This document shows positions 53,501 through 63,058 of a stretch of DNA of 64,000 nucleotides, piece after piece. The stretch spans positions 248,001-312,000 of the forward strand of contig JBPOFS010000004.1 in the NCBI GenBank assembly GCA_051252515.1, given 5' to 3'. How positions within the stretch are numbered: the first letter of the stretch is position 1; each line of letters starts with the position of its first letter. The notes under the pieces were generated by a model. The model did no database searches and was not told where the DNA came from. It was given only the letters and a program-made list of their open reading frames with translations. Position numbers and translations under genes: made by a program. The DNA comes from UBA5078 sp051252515. GTDB taxonomy: Bacteria > Pseudomonadota > Gammaproteobacteria > Pseudomonadales > Pseudohongiellaceae.

Positions 53501-55245
53501 ATAAAGTCCATATCGCCTGCCGTTAGCCACCATGCTCCTCGCAAGGTGTCGGCGGCAGGCCCTCTGGTCCAAATATTACAGGGGATCTCAATCCCTAGCT
53601 CATGTTGATTGGAGTTCGCGAGGCTAAGCAAAGGCGCCTGCGCATAGGTGATACGACTGCGAAGTGAAAGCGAGCGCTGTGCTAGGTAGTCACGCAGGAC
53701 CGCCAATAATTCTGGAAACATTTGCACATCCCCCACGAGATCCATTAATAGTCGCCCGCCTTCGTGAGGCTTTAATAATGCCAGCGCAAGTGGATCAGAC
53801 TGGGTGGCATCGCGAATTGCTAAACACTCATATTCGCCACGCGCCCATAAAGGATGCGTAAAGTAACGGTAGCGCAAATAATCCCAATCTCTCAAACCAA
53901 TTATTTTTTCTTGAAAGCTCCCCGCCATACTTTGCCATAATGCATTTGCTTGCTCCTCAGCGCGCTGACTTTCATGTTCAAAAGTATCAACTACGTAGTT
54001 GTGAACATTTTGACTTTCTTCATCAAGCGGGTAATCGATTTCGACAAATCGATCCGTTACATCATAGAGTCCTAAACGTTGAGCCATCCTCAACACTCTT
54101 TTATTAGGAAATCCGAAGCCTAGTAAATGCTCCGCACAATTTCCGACTTGTTGTTCCAGTAATGTCGCTGCCGTTTTAAAAAACAACGTATCACGACTCA
54201 CAAAACTTCGGTACTGAGGCAACACCATTACATCGCATATTTGCATTGCTTTACGTTGCTCACCAAAATACAAAATGTCGCGCGGGGCGCCACCATAATG
54301 AGCATGCAGCTTGTTTGCGTCACGAACACAGACGGCCCTTCCTCGTCCGTCGCCATATTTCCATTGCCAAATTTCAGAATCGAACGGAGCATCAAAACTT
54401 TTCTCAAATAACGCAGGGATCTCTTGCATTGCAAAGGCATTAATACTGCCAAACCGTGTTTGATCCTCTGCGGGCTTCTCTTTTCTTAAATCTAGAAGGG
54501 TATATGCCAATCGTACATCTTCGTATTTAGTCGCTATCTCGGCCATGGCAGCAATAAGCGTTGTTAGCTCATCGGCGTCAATCTCGTATTGCTTGACGAG
54601 GACCCCGCGATGTTTTTCCATCAAGGACACAAATAAACGCAACCCTGGTGCGACCTGCCTTCCTAACTCTCGTTGCCGTTGAGTAGTGAAGCCACACCGT
54701 TCCGCTAATTGCCGAAAACTAGCCAACACAGGCCTCGGCTCATGCCCAATCTTACTATCGTATAGAGTGAATTCTTCTGCTAGTAATAACTGCCCCCCAC
54801 CTCGCAACACCTGGTCAGCCAAGGCTAACAATTCAAGCGAATCGATATACTGAGCAGATTGTTGCAGCAACACCACATCGAACCTGTGCACACTCTTAAA
54901 CCCAGCAAGATCCCCAAGTTCAAACTCAACATTGGACTGATCATCGCCTTCGACTGAGTCAAACTCTGTATTAAGGGAGGTTAGCGCTGTCACTTCATAG
55001 CCTTGCGCAGCGAGCGCCTTGGCTAGAGCACCCGAGCCAAAGCCGATTTCAAGTATGGACGCAGGGGCGGGAGGAAGTAGTGCGCACAATGCCTCTTGCG
55101 CTCGTTGCTGGGCTTGTGGATAGAGCTCACTCTCGTCCAGGGGATCATCATTCACGCCATAATGCAGATGCGTCGCATGGCCATACTCCAGCTGGAGAGT
55201 CAGCGCATAGACGTTCAATGGAAAAGGGAGCTTTTGAGGAATCAT
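53497..55245 (-). CDS. Fusion of SAM-dependent methyltransferase and GNAT-like domain
   Basis: The N-terminal part (about residues 1-220) is a class I methyltransferase: motif I ILEIGFGSGALAKALAAQG, then ELGDLAGFKSVHRFDVVLLQ and VLRGGGQLLLAEEFTLYD. The C-terminal part (about 265-560) has the pattern of a GNAT/FemX-like acyltransferase: WKYGDGRGRAVCVRD, HYGGAPRDILYFGEQRKAMQI, DVMVLPQYR. Such methyltransferase-acetyltransferase fusions are not well studied. ATG 55245 is chosen; a TTG at 55260 is possible. Substrate unknown; amino-sugar or small-metabolite modification is plausible. Confidence 0.8.
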   Translation of the reverse strand: MIPQKLPFPLNVYALTLQLEYGHATHLHYGVNDDPLDESELYPQAQQRAQEALCALLPPAPASILEIGFGSGALAKALAAQGYEVTALTSLNTEFDSVEGDDQSNVEFELGDLAGFKSVHRFDVVLLQQSAQYIDSLELLALADQVLRGGGQLLLAEEFTLYDSKIGHEPRPVLASFRQLAERCGFTTQRQRELGRQVAPGLRLFVSLMEKHRGVLVKQYEIDADELTTLIAAMAEIATKYEDVRLAYTLLDLRKEKPAEDQTRFGSINAFAMQEIPALFEKSFDAPFDSEIWQWKYGDGRGRAVCVRDANKLHAHYGGAPRDILYFGEQRKAMQICDVMVLPQYRSFVSRDTLFFKTAATLLEQQVGNCAEHLLGFGFPNKRVLRMAQRLGLYDVTDRFVEIDYPLDEESQNVHNYVVDTFEHESQRAEEQANALWQSMAGSFQEKIIGLRDWDYLRYRYFTHPLWARGEYECLAIRDATQSDPLALALLKPHEGGRLLMDLVGDVQMFPELLAVLRDYLAQRSLSLRSRITYAQAPLLSLANSNQHELGIEIPCNIWTRGPAADTLRGAWWLTAGDMDFI

Positions 55246-55387
55246 AAGGGATCGAAGCAAGGCTTTTTAATAAAAGAAAGTGGGCTGCACTATAACCCGT
55301 AGGCCAACAGTGAGTAAAACGCTGCGCTTAAAGCATTACAATGCCTAGAGCTCCACTTTTCGCATAATTACGCTAGAATGCGAGCCT

Positions 55388-56758
55388 ATGAATACATCGT
55401 CCTCGAATTCCTCACTCGTTGAGAAAATATTACAAATACTACGCCCGGAAAGCTCTGGCAGTAGCTCGTCACGACTCGCACTCCAACGATTACTTTTACT
55501 GCGAGCGCTTGTGACCATTTTTAGCATCATTGCGACGCTAATCTTTCACTCGTTTTCCCCTTTAGTATTACCAGTGCCTCAACTTACTATCGCAATATTT
55601 TTCGTGGTGGCATCCCTGTTATTTGGCACATGGCGGCTTCGACAAAAACGCCCTATTCCCGAGCACGAATTACTCGGCCAACTCTTAGCAGATGTCGGCA
55701 TTCTCATTGTCATCTTATTTGCCACAGGAGGGGCGAGCAATCCCCTGATCTCCTACCTACTCGTGCTACTCGCTGTCGGTGCCACAATCTTACACCAACG
55801 CTATGTTAACGTTTTAGCGCTTGCGAATATGGCCGTTTACACCAGCTTCCTTTTAAGCGAACTACAGGTTGATCACAGCGATCATACGACCGACAACTTC
55901 CAGCTGCACTTAGTAGGCATGTGGGTAACGTTTGTGGTCAGTGGCGTGTTGATTACTCTCTTTGTGACTCGTATGGCCGAGGCTATTCGTAGCCGAGAAT
56001 TAACACTCGCCAGAGCTAGAGAGAACGAGATGCGTAACGAACAACTCGTGGCGATTGGCACCCTGGCCGCTGGCACAGCACACGCACTAGGGACGCCATT
56101 ATCCACAATGTCAGTCCTGTTGACCGACCTCGACAAATACAGCGAAGCAGAGCTACAAACAATGCCGCTTAAGGAAGACATCAGCTTATTACGGCAGCAG
56201 GTTATGCGCTGCAAAGATTCATTGAACAAGCTCACGCTGTTTTATAATAAAGCTGATAAACGCAGCCCTATCAACGGCACTTTGCATATGTTTATGGAAG
56301 AGATTCAAGACTATATCCAGAACATACATCCCCGTGCCAATGTGAGTTTCACTCTGCACGAGTCGGCACTGAATGCCAGTATCCCGTTTGATCTGAGCTT
56401 GCGTCACGCGGTGATTAATTTAATCGAGAACGCAATTAAAGCAGCGAAATCATCGGTACTGGTGACTAGCCAAATAGCCAAGAGTCCCGAAGCACTCATT
56501 GAAATCACTATTCAAGATGACGGCCCAGGCATCCCCGCTAGCGTAATGGAAAACATGGGGGAACCTTTTATTTCCACCCGCAAAGACAGCATGGGCATTG
56601 GTATTTTTCTTGCTAATGCCGCGATTCAGCGCGCATTGGGTAATATTGAAATGTTTAACCTTAAAACCGGCGGTGCCATGAGCATCATTCGACTACCTTG
56701 CACAATCGACAGCGAGCCCGCATCGGACGCCCTCAATAATAGTCAGGAAGCACAGTAA
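55388..56758 (+). CDS. regB: Redox-sensing histidine kinase RegB/PrrB/RoxS type
   Basis: Six membrane helices (about 40-190) include the quinone-binding signature TGGASNPL (113-120). The H-box is AGTAHALGTPLSTMSVL with H232, and the ATPase has N- and G-boxes (LIENAIKAAKSS, DDGPGIPASVM, GMGIGIFLANAAI-type). C275 in LLRQQVMRCKDSLN matches the redox-active Cys265 of RegB, known to form a disulfide when oxidised. It controls respiration, nitrogen and photosynthesis genes in other bacteria. The regA gene begins directly after the stop (TAAATG). Confidence 0.92.
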   Translation: MNTSSSNSSLVEKILQILRPESSGSSSSRLALQRLLLLRALVTIFSIIATLIFHSFSPLVLPVPQLTIAIFFVVASLLFGTWRLRQKRPIPEHELLGQLLADVGILIVILFATGGASNPLISYLLVLLAVGATILHQRYVNVLALANMAVYTSFLLSELQVDHSDHTTDNFQLHLVGMWVTFVVSGVLITLFVTRMAEAIRSRELTLARARENEMRNEQLVAIGTLAAGTAHALGTPLSTMSVLLTDLDKYSEAELQTMPLKEDISLLRQQVMRCKDSLNKLTLFYNKADKRSPINGTLHMFMEEIQDYIQNIHPRANVSFTLHESALNASIPFDLSLRHAVINLIENAIKAAKSSVLVTSQIAKSPEALIEITIQDDGPGIPASVMENMGEPFISTRKDSMGIGIFLANAAIQRALGNIEMFNLKTGGAMSIIRLPCTIDSEPASDALNNSQEAQ

Positions 56759-57298
56759 ATGGACAACCAAACGATACTGGTCGTTGAAGACGATGAAATG
56801 TTTGCTCGTGTTATTTGTCGCGCTATGCAACAGAGAGGATTTCAGACTGAGCATGCGGAAAGTGTCGATGTCGCGCTGACCCAAATGCAATCACAGCATT
56901 TTGACCTAGCCGTGCTAGACCTAAACTTGGGAGGGCATTCGTCGCTTCCACTCATTGCTTCGTTAAAGCAACGCTTCCCCGCCATCCGCATACTCGTTCT
57001 CACAGGATATGCGAGCATCGCCACGGCCGTAGACGCAATCAAACTAGGCGCCGACAATTATTTAGCTAAGCCTGCTGACGCAGATGAAATTTTAGCGGCG
57101 CTGCTTGGCGACTCAGTGAAGACACAAGAAGAGAATAACGACATCCAAGAACCCATGTCCGTCAGGCGTTTAGAGTGGGAACATATTCAGAAAATACTCA
57201 AAGAAAACGACGGCAATATTTCTGAAACGGCTCGCCAACTCAAAATGCACCGCAGAACCCTACAGCGCAAATTGCAAAAACGGCCGGTATCTCGCTAA
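56759..57298 (+). CDS. regA: Response regulator RegA/PrrA/RoxR type
   Basis: A receiver domain (residues 1-125, phosphorylation at D54 in LAVLDLNLGGHSSLPL, VLTGYASIATAVDAIKLGA, YLAKPADADEI) and a C-terminal Fis-type helix-turn-helix (about 138-175, EWEHIQKILKENDGNISETARQLKMH, split here as EWEHIQKIL and NISETARQLKMHRRTLQ). Length and order are those of RegA/PrrA. It acts downstream of the kinase encoded just before it. Its end overlaps the convergent SDR gene by 4 bp. Confidence 0.95.
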   Translation: MDNQTILVVEDDEMFARVICRAMQQRGFQTEHAESVDVALTQMQSQHFDLAVLDLNLGGHSSLPLIASLKQRFPAIRILVLTGYASIATAVDAIKLGADNYLAKPADADEILAALLGDSVKTQEENNDIQEPMSVRRLEWEHIQKILKENDGNISETARQLKMHRRTLQRKLQKRPVSR

Positions 57299-58086
57299 CG
57301 TCGCGCAAGCGGCACAGAGTTCAGGTGCCTACCCCCGTCAACGATTAGGGTTTCGCCTGTGACAATTTTAGGCCCAAGGACAAAGAACAGAATGGCCTCG
57401 GCCACGGTTTCGGCATCGGCGGTAACACCTAAAGGTGCATTCCTTTCATTATGTGATTTCGCCGCCTCATACTGCTGATCCCCCAAGCCTTGACGCAGCC
57501 ACTCCCCTTGAATAAACCCAGGACACACGGCGTTAATGCGAATCTGCGGACCTAATGCCCGCGCTAACGACAAGCCCATTGTCACTAACGCCCCTTTGGA
57601 TGCAGCATAGGCCACCGAGCTACCTATGCCCGTCACGGCCGCTGTCGAGGCGACATTCACCACGACGCCACCTTGCTCCGCACTTTGCATTGACGAGGCA
57701 ACTGCACGGATCATCTGATAAGGCCCAACAACATTCACCGCATAAATATTCTGGAAATCTGCCGCGTCCAAGCCCTCTAGATCATGGTGCTCACAAAACT
57801 TAGTGGTCCCAGCATTGTTCACCAAAATATCGACTCGGCCCCACTTCTCCAAAGTCTGCGCAACCATCGCACGACAGTCCTCATCTTTGGACACATCCGC
57901 CTTACAAACCAACACCTCTACACCCTTCGCCGCGCACTCTTGTGCGACCAGTTGCGCGGCCTCAGCACTGCGACTGTAATTGATTACAACGTGACAACCT
58001 TGCGCGGCGAGCAGGCGAGCGGTTGCCGCCCCTACTCCCGACGCTGAACCTGTCACAATCGCTACATTGCCAGCTATATTTTTCAT
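57295..58086 (-). CDS. SDR-family oxidoreductase
   Basis: A classical short-chain dehydrogenase: nucleotide loop VTGSASGVGAATARL, NNAGTT, the active-site Ser in VVNVASTAAVTG, and YAASKGALVTM (Y-x-x-x-K). NINA-type AVCPGFI follows. It is cytosolic, 263 residues from ATG 58086, which has AAGGGG 8 nt upstream; a start at 58116 is unsupported. The NAD(P) preference is not certain. Likely substrate: an alcohol or ketone, unknown. Confidence 0.92.
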   Translation of the reverse strand: MKNIAGNVAIVTGSASGVGAATARLLAAQGCHVVINYSRSAEAAQLVAQECAAKGVEVLVCKADVSKDEDCRAMVAQTLEKWGRVDILVNNAGTTKFCEHHDLEGLDAADFQNIYAVNVVGPYQMIRAVASSMQSAEQGGVVVNVASTAAVTGIGSSVAYAASKGALVTMGLSLARALGPQIRINAVCPGFIQGEWLRQGLGDQQYEAAKSHNERNAPLGVTADAETVAEAILFFVLGPKIVTGETLIVDGGRHLNSVPLARR

Positions 58087-58481
58087 TTGCCGCACCCCTT
58101 TTCCATTGAACTCCAAATTCTACTCTACTTATCGCATATACAGGCCAAATTGCTGCTTTTTGCACATTGCAATGCCCTTATACTTGGTTACAATACGTAA
58201 CACTGAAAACCTGGTCAAAAAACCGTTTAGTAGTCGGTTTTTTCTAGTCTTTCAAAATCAGTGAGACTACAGTTTTTTGCCTCTAGCAAATCAAATAGAG
58301 CTCTCGGATCACATAACAATATCAGAAGCCTTTTCTAACCACACATATGCCTTATGCGCTTGGTCCAACTTACATCCAATGCATAGGCGCTGCCGTATAG
58401 TAATTTGAATTTAGAGTCCTTCTGCAAGAACTCTAAATATGCCAACTCGACGAATACTCGAGAATTCAATTGGAGAAAGAA
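58087..58481. other. Gene-free region with two hairpins upstream of the RND operon
   Basis: About 395 bp hold no coding sequence. AAAAAACCG (58217-58225) and CGGTTTTTT (58235-58243) form a terminator-like hairpin that no gene upstream explains. ATTTAGAGT (58409-58417) and ACTCTAAAT (58430-58438) form a 9-bp inverted repeat, 45 bp before the RND adaptor start, that could be an operator. A TTGCAA-N16-TACAAT promoter-like element ends at 58194. Confidence 0.5.
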
Positions 58482-59615
58482 GTGAAAATTAAACATTTCG
58501 TGGCAATAGGGTTAGTCGCTATCGTCGTAGTCTGGATGGCGTTGCCGCGCGACGGTGGTGCACTGGATGATGGTTATCCATTACCTGAGCGTGACGGAGC
58601 CGTATCTGCCGTGTCTGACGATGCCGTTATCACTAATGATAACCAAAGCTTCACGGTTCGTGTCGCCCGCATCAACGCAGAAACTTTTGTACAACGTGTA
58701 CGTGTGCGTGGACAAACGAAGGCCTTCAGACTTGTCGATGTACGCGCCGAAGTAACCGGTCGCATTGTCGCGACTCCTGTCGCCCGTGGAGCCCGAGTAG
58801 CTGCCGGCGATGTCTTGTGTGAGATCGCGGTGGATAGTAAAGAAGCCGACCTCCAAGAAGCGCGCAGTCGTGCTGAACAAGCACAGATGGAATACAACGG
58901 CGCACTCGATTTGGAAAAACGCGGACTTCAATCTCGCGTGGGTATCGCACAGCTCAAGACTGCTCTCGATTCCGCCGCCGCAGCAGCAACACGCGCCGAA
59001 CTCGCACTCGCGAGAACCAAAATCACCGCTCCTTTTGCCGGCATCATGGAATCACGAGAAGTTGAAGTAGGGGATCTCATGGACATGGGTGGAAAGTGCG
59101 CATCGCTTCTGGATGATTCGCCAATGCTACTCACAGGCTTAGTGCCAGAACAAGATGTCGGAAAGCTCTTTCTGGGCGCACCAGTTTCAGCAAATCTCCT
59201 AACAGGAGAAACCGTCGAAGGCTCGGTAACTTATATATCACGTGCCGCTGAAGCGAATTCACGCGCCTACGCCATAGAAGTCGAATTACGCGCCACTGGC
59301 CAAGAAATTCGTCAAGGCGTAACCGCCGAAATCTTCATCGCATCTAATGAAATGCAAGCTCACCTGATTCCTTCATCTTCGCTAACCCTAAACGATGAAG
59401 GCATCGTCGGAGTTAAAACCGTCGATAGCAGTAATGTCGTGCACTTCACCGCCGTGAATGTTGTCGGAGAGAACACGAATATTAATCCAGGGATTTGGGT
59501 CGAAGGTCTTCCAACAAGCAGTATCGTCGTCACTCATGGCCAGGAGATTGTTTTTCCAGGCCAAACTGTAAGCACCGATACCAGCTGGTCCTCAATTTCC
59601 GAGTCATCACTGTAG
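58482..59615 (+). CDS. RND efflux periplasmic adaptor subunit
   Basis: GTG 58482 has GGAG 6-7 nt upstream. A signal anchor (about 5-22, FVAIGLVAIVVVWMALP) is followed by biotinyl-lipoyl-like and alpha-hairpin regions (VRVRGQTKAFRLVDVRAEVTGR, here VRGQTKAFRLVDVRA and QEARSRAEQAQMEYNGALDL) and a beta-barrel (TKITAPFAGIMESREVEVGD). It links the inner-membrane pump to an outer-membrane channel. The pump gene begins 10 bp after it. No outer-membrane factor gene is next to it. Confidence 0.93.
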   Translation: MKIKHFVAIGLVAIVVVWMALPRDGGALDDGYPLPERDGAVSAVSDDAVITNDNQSFTVRVARINAETFVQRVRVRGQTKAFRLVDVRAEVTGRIVATPVARGARVAAGDVLCEIAVDSKEADLQEARSRAEQAQMEYNGALDLEKRGLQSRVGIAQLKTALDSAAAAATRAELALARTKITAPFAGIMESREVEVGDLMDMGGKCASLLDDSPMLLTGLVPEQDVGKLFLGAPVSANLLTGETVEGSVTYISRAAEANSRAYAIEVELRATGQEIRQGVTAEIFIASNEMQAHLIPSSSLTLNDEGIVGVKTVDSSNVVHFTAVNVVGENTNINPGIWVEGLPTSSIVVTHGQEIVFPGQTVSTDTSWSSISESSL

Positions 59616-59625
59616 GCAGAACCCC

Positions 59626-62600
59626 ATGCGCTATATAAAAGCCTCCGTTTCACGAGCGAGGACATCACTGAGCATCTTCGTAGCCATTATGTTGATGGGA
59701 CTTGTGTCCTATATGTCTATTCCGGTTGAGCTCAACCCCGATGTCACCGTGCCAGTGATTGTCACGACGATCATTCACGAAGGGATTTCACCAGAAGATG
59801 CAGAACGCCTCCTATCCAAACCCATGGAGGTGGAGCTCAAGGCACTCGAGGGGATTACCCAGATAAGTTCGTTCTCAAGCGAAGGGGCGGCCACTGTCGT
59901 CGCTGAGTTCGATGTAAGCTTTGATTCCTCCCAAGCACTGAACGACATCCGCACGGCCATTGATCGCGCCAAAGCAAAGTTCCCGCAATCTACTGAAGAG
60001 CCTATCGTCCAAGAAATTTCGGCAGCTGGCGTTCCTATTGTGCAGATCGCTATTGCTGGAGAAGGCGTACCAGAGCGAGTGTTACTGCAAGTCGCTCAAA
60101 ATCTACAACGCTCTATAGAAACCTTATCTGAAGTCCTCTCTGCCGACATGGTAGGAGATAGAGAAGAGCTGCTAGAAGCTTTGATTGACCCGACACAACT
60201 AGAAACTTATGGGATTACCAATCAGCAAATCGTACAGGCTGTCACCACTAATAACCGCTTGATTCCGGCGGGCACGCTTAACACTGGGCAGGGCAGCTTT
60301 TCAGTCAAACTCCCAGGCTTGATCGAGACGCAACAAGACTTGTTCGACCTTCCCATCGTCGCCAATAATCAGGGCGTGCTGACCTTAAGTGACATCGCGG
60401 AAGTGCGACGCACATTTAAGGACGCCGATCGCTATTCGTTTGCGAATGGACAACGCTCAATCTCCATCAACGTCGAGAAGCGCAAAGGCGCCAACTTGAT
60501 AGAGGCCATGGACAAGATTGATCAGATCGTCGAGGCATTGCTGCCTACGTTACCGCCAGCGGTGACCATCGCGTATATGAACAATTCCGCGCCGATGGTG
60601 ATCGAGCAAAACCTTGGTCTACAAGGCAATATGGTCACCTCCATGGTATTGGTGTTGATCGTTGTTATCGCCGCAGTGGGAATCCGCTCTGGGATTCTAG
60701 TCACGATGGCTGTGCCCTTCTCATTCTTGTTCGCCTTCATCGTTATTTCAGCTCTGGGCTTTACCTATAACTTCATGGTGATCTTTGGATTGCTACTGGG
60801 CTTAGGGATGCTGATTGATGGCGCCATTGTAATGGTGGAGTTTGCCGACACTAAAATGTCGGAAGGCTACACCAAAGAAGACGCTTACGCCGAAGCCGTC
60901 AATCGCATGTTCTGGCCTATCATCGCCTCAACCATGACCACCTTGGCAGCGTTCTTGCCAATGATGTTCTGGCCAGGGGTTTCAGGCGAGTTTATGCGTT
61001 ACCTGCCAATTACGGTATTTGCCGTACTGGTCGGCTCTTTGATGTATGCCTTGTTTTTCGCTCCCGTGCTTGGCTCCTTATTTGGCAAGGCCACCGCGGG
61101 TGGTCAAGGCGTGATTTCGCAAAACAACAATTCACAGAACGAAGAAACCAAGAAACTGGGTGGCTTTAGCCGAGTGTATGCGGCAGTGCTACGCAGCGCC
61201 GTGAATTCTCCGATTCTAATTTTCATAGGCAGTATCGCTACCCTCATCTCTATCACTTTCGCCTATTTCAACTTCGGCGCTGGCGTTGAGTTCTTCACCT
61301 CGGTTGAGCCCAACCAAACACGTGTACAAGTGTTTGCTCGCGGCAACTTCTCTCCCGATGAGATTCGCGACATCGTTGTGGATGTTGAGAAGCGTGTGAT
61401 GGCTGTTGGCTACTATAAGAACATTGTCACCCAGTCAGGCTCAGGTCAGAGCTTAGGCGGCGGCCAGGGCTCTGCTCCTGATCTCGTCGGCACTATCTTT
61501 GTTGAGTTTGTGGATCGACGTATTCGTGACGTAAACGGTTTTGACATCGAAAACCTCTACCGTGATGCGATCAAGGATATTCCTGGCGTTAAGGCCGAAA
61601 TCAGCACCATCGAACAAGGACCTCCTGTAGGCAAAGAGCTGCAAATAGAGCTTTTTGGTGAAGATATGGGTGACCTGATTGCCGAAGCGAATCGCGTTCG
61701 AAATTACCTCGAAACAGGAATCGACGGACTAATAGACATCGACGACACCACGCCAATCCCCGGTATTGAATGGCGAATCCATGTAGACCGCGCACGCGCG
61801 GCGATGTTTGGTGCCAGCATCGGTGAAGTCGGTACAGCAATACAACTGCTTACCAATGGTGTCTTCATGGGCGACTATCGTCCCGACGATACTGAAGAAG
61901 AGGTCGACATTCGCGTGCGTTACCCAGAGGCTTATAGAGGCCTTGAGCAGATAGAACAGATTCAGGTCACCACTGCGACAGGCATGGCCCCAATCAGCAG
62001 CTTCATCACTCGCGAGCCAGGCGCCAAAGTTAGCTCAATACAACGGGTTGATGGCACCAAGGTCATTTATGTTCGCGCCAACCCTGCACCGGGTGTGGTG
62101 ACAGAGAATAAACTGCAGGAAGTGCGTCAGTGGATGAATGAGACACCCTTGTTGCCTGGTGTGAGCTATCAGTTCCGTGGTGCCAATGAAGAGCAGGCCG
62201 AATCATTTGCCTTCCTCATGCAAGCATTCTCACTGTCACTGATGCTTATGGCCATTTTGCTTGTGACGCAGTTCAACAGCTATTACCAAGCCTTGTTGAT
62301 CCTGTCATCAGTGCTGCTTTCTACGACTGGGGTTCTATTGGGATTATTGATCACAGGGCAAACCTTCAGCGTCATTCTCACTGGAGTGGGGATCGTGGCG
62401 CTTGCGGGCATCATTGTGAATAACAATATTATCCTGATTGATACTTTCAACTTCTTGCGTAGCAATCGACCTAATTGGAGCCTTCAGGAAGTCATAGTAC
62501 AGACAGGCGTACAACGTTTACGTCCTGTTTTCCTGACCACTTTCACGACCGGTTGTGGACTGCTGCCATTAGCGATGCACGTGTCTATTGACCTTATCGG

Positions 62601-62823
62601 TGCCGAGATAGAAGTGGGTGGCCCCATTACTTCTCAGTGGGTCAGCCTCGCGAGCGCCATTGTGTTCGGCCTGACATTCGGCACCATATTGACGCTCATC
62701 GTAACGCCAGCGATGCTCGCATTGCCCGCTAAAATACGCGAACACTTCTCCGGACTCAAAGGCATGTTCAGCAATAAGAACAAGCCCGATGATTCACGAA
62801 GAGAGCCTGGTTTTGGCACCTAA
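59626..62823 (+). CDS. RND-family efflux permease (HAE1/AcrB type)
   Basis: A 1065-residue protein with twelve helices and two large periplasmic loops. Visible: N-terminal VNPDVTVPVIVTT-type (here ELNPDVTVPVIVTT), the central helices with MLIDGAIVMVEFADTKMSEG (a charged Asp in helix 4), and VALAGIIVNNNIILIDTFNFL in helix 10. It exports hydrophobic compounds or drugs using the proton gradient, with the adaptor encoded upstream. The substrate cannot be told. The C-terminal 30 residues are charged. Confidence 0.95.
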   Translation: MRYIKASVSRARTSLSIFVAIMLMGLVSYMSIPVELNPDVTVPVIVTTIIHEGISPEDAERLLSKPMEVELKALEGITQISSFSSEGAATVVAEFDVSFDSSQALNDIRTAIDRAKAKFPQSTEEPIVQEISAAGVPIVQIAIAGEGVPERVLLQVAQNLQRSIETLSEVLSADMVGDREELLEALIDPTQLETYGITNQQIVQAVTTNNRLIPAGTLNTGQGSFSVKLPGLIETQQDLFDLPIVANNQGVLTLSDIAEVRRTFKDADRYSFANGQRSISINVEKRKGANLIEAMDKIDQIVEALLPTLPPAVTIAYMNNSAPMVIEQNLGLQGNMVTSMVLVLIVVIAAVGIRSGILVTMAVPFSFLFAFIVISALGFTYNFMVIFGLLLGLGMLIDGAIVMVEFADTKMSEGYTKEDAYAEAVNRMFWPIIASTMTTLAAFLPMMFWPGVSGEFMRYLPITVFAVLVGSLMYALFFAPVLGSLFGKATAGGQGVISQNNNSQNEETKKLGGFSRVYAAVLRSAVNSPILIFIGSIATLISITFAYFNFGAGVEFFTSVEPNQTRVQVFARGNFSPDEIRDIVVDVEKRVMAVGYYKNIVTQSGSGQSLGGGQGSAPDLVGTIFVEFVDRRIRDVNGFDIENLYRDAIKDIPGVKAEISTIEQGPPVGKELQIELFGEDMGDLIAEANRVRNYLETGIDGLIDIDDTTPIPGIEWRIHVDRARAAMFGASIGEVGTAIQLLTNGVFMGDYRPDDTEEEVDIRVRYPEAYRGLEQIEQIQVTTATGMAPISSFITREPGAKVSSIQRVDGTKVIYVRANPAPGVVTENKLQEVRQWMNETPLLPGVSYQFRGANEEQAESFAFLMQAFSLSLMLMAILLVTQFNSYYQALLILSSVLLSTTGVLLGLLITGQTFSVILTGVGIVALAGIIVNNNIILIDTFNFLRSNRPNWSLQEVIVQTGVQRLRPVFLTTFTTGCGLLPLAMHVSIDLIGAEIEVGGPITSQWVSLASAIVFGLTFGTILTLIVTPAMLALPAKIREHFSGLKGMFSNKNKPDDSRREPGFGT

Positions 62824-62870
62824 CAGAGAGTTAGGGGCACTCGCGCAAACATGAACGAGCGTTCGATATT

Positions 62871-62903
62871 GAGACAGGGTTACATACCAAGTAGCCCTAT
62901 CTC
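62871..62903 (+). terminator. Probable terminator of the RND operon
   Basis: GAGACAGGGTTAC (62871-62883) pairs with GTAGCCCTATCTC (62891-62903) with one mismatch and one G-U pair; loop ATACCAA. A modest pyrimidine run ACTCTTT follows. The stem is strong, the T-tract weak. Confidence 0.6.
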
Positions 62904-62987
62904 ACTCTTTAATCTCCAATCTTCTTTAAATCCCCCAGCAAGAAATACTCCTATATTTACCGACACATTATCGAGCGCCCGCTTTAT

Positions 62988-63058
62988 AAAAAGTCACAAG
63001 CACAGGAATAAACAAACAAGAGTTTGTTTATTCGAAAATAATAAAAGGATGACTTTTT
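62988..63058. repeat. Nested inverted repeat in non-coding DNA
   Basis: The inner palindrome is GAATAAACAAAC (63006-63017), loop AAGA, GTTTGTTTATTC (63022-63033): a perfect 12-bp stem. Outer arms AAAAAGTCA (62988-62996) and TGACTTTTT (63050-63058) also pair. The whole lies 165 bp after the RND operon and 269 bp before the next gene's end, with no coding explanation. Confidence 0.6.
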
